Below are positions 6,090-6,496 of a DNA stretch of 6,496 nucleotides, piece by piece. How positions within the stretch are numbered: the first letter of the stretch is position 1; each line of letters opens with the position of its first letter. The notes beneath the pieces are model-generated. The model searched no databases, was not told where the DNA came from, and saw only the letters and a list, made by a program, of their open reading frames with translations. The DNA is from Candidatus Firestonebacteria bacterium RIFOXYA2_FULL_40_8 (lineage in GTDB: Bacteria; Oederibacteriota; D2-FULL-39-29), in assembly GCA_001778355.1 (NCBI GenBank), contig MFGS01000135.1:180-6675 (forward strand), written 5' to 3'. Both the position numbers and the translations under genes were made by a program.

Positions 6090-6496
6090 ATATTTCTTTA
6101 CGCACGCTTCCTTTAAATCTTCCAAAAAAGTGGTAGATGGCGGATGTATATGCTCGAAATTCTTTTCAACCAGTTCTGGCATATTGTTAAACCGCTGAAT
6201 AACCCATCTTGCATCAAGCTCATTTACAATCTCTGCAACTTTAATAACATCCTCTTTTCTGAATAAAAGGCTTGGCACAATAATTGTTCTTGCTTCAATG
6301 TCAACCTTGTCTTTGTATTCATGAAGTATTTCTAAGCTTGTTTTTATGTCTTGAATAATCTGGTTTGTTGAAATAAAAAATGTTTTTGATTTAGTCACTT
6401 TTTCAAACAGCGCATTATTTACCTCTGCTTCATTCACACTCACTTCAGCATTGTTCACTTCTTTAAAACCAGCATTTACTTCATCAAACTGAGCTT
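6063..6496 (-). CDS. Radical SAM activating-enzyme-like protein, C-terminal part (5' end outside window)
   Basis: The frame ends at TGA (6065-6063) and stays open through the right edge. The GTG at 6458 is therefore probably internal and the gene starts upstream. The last ~100 residues resemble the C-terminal part of glycyl-radical-type activases, especially the anaerobic ribonucleotide reductase activase / PFL-activase-like family: SLEILHEY, then IEARTIIVP, KEDVIKVAEIV, ARWVIQRF, a PP-containing loop and LRIEIK. In such proteins the CxxxCxxC cluster and SAM site lie in the N-terminal part, which is absent here, so the assignment cannot be confirmed from catalytic residues. Just upstream is an Asn/Val/Glu-rich stretch (DEVNAGFKEVNNAE, then NEAEVNNA) that looks inserted. 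The role in anaerobic nucleotide or glycyl-radical metabolism is inference. Confidence 0.6.
   Translation of the reverse strand, partial: AQFDEVNAGFKEVNNAEVSVNEAEVNNALFEKVTKSKTFFISTNQIIQDIKTSLEILHEYKDKVDIEARTIIVPSLLFRKEDVIKVAEIVNELDARWVIQRFNNMPELVEKNFEHIHPPSTTFLEDLKEACVKKYPKLRIEIK
6412..6483 (-). repeat. Short imperfect in-frame repeats coding EVNNA
   Basis: On the plus strand, GCATTATTTACCTCT (6412-6426), GCATTGTTCACTTCT (6448-6462) and a 3-bp-shorter GCATTTACTTCA (6472-6483) are related copies. They code EVNNA, EVNNA and EVNA on the minus strand. Spacings are 36 and 24 bp, multiples of 12 and of 3, so the reading frame is kept. The array may continue past the window edge. Confidence 0.55.

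Overview
The window holds two complete genes and two genes cut by its edges. It looks like chromosomal DNA from an uncultured, moderately AT-rich, Gram-negative-type bacterium. Long secreted proteins with a beta-helix followed by 'TPPTGTISINSG'-type Ig-like repeats, a soluble KaiC-like ATPase and a radical SAM activase-like gene would fit candidate-phylum anaerobes (Elusimicrobiota, Omnitrophota, Firestonebacteria and similar). This placement is an impression from gene style, not a phylogenetic result.

Layout, left to right. Positions 1-2738 (minus strand, 3' end beyond the left edge) encode a large secreted protein: a signal peptide, a right-handed parallel beta-helix, then at least four and a half tandem Ig-like repeats of 92-98 residues. 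A 220-bp intergenic stretch follows and contains its likely promoter. Positions 2959-5151 (minus) encode the most striking gene, a 730-residue soluble protein. It joins a KaiC/RadA-type RecA-fold ATPase, an ABC-type extracellular solute-binding fold with no signal peptide, and a C-terminal AraC-type double helix-turn-helix. Positions 5152-5418 form a divergent control region with two well-formed sigma70-like promoters facing away from each other. Positions 5419-5889 (plus) encode a small exported protein of unknown function. After a short convergent gap with a weak hairpin and a degenerate repeat, positions 6063-6496 (minus, 5' end beyond the right edge) encode the C-terminal part of a probable radical SAM activating enzyme.

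Working hypothesis: the KaiC-SBP-AraC protein is a one-component cytoplasmic regulator. Its solute-binding domain would sense a small molecule, probably a sugar or oligosaccharide by family. The ATPase would add nucleotide-dependent assembly or switching, and the AraC domain would bind DNA. Supporting this, an 8-bp motif (TTTAACAT) occurs as an 11-bp-period direct repeat abutting the -35 box of the regulator's own promoter. A one-mismatch copy sits at the same place relative to the -35 box of the divergent exported-protein gene. The regulator could therefore control itself, the small exported protein and perhaps the secreted beta-helix protein. The domain calls are strong; ligand, targets and mechanism are inference.
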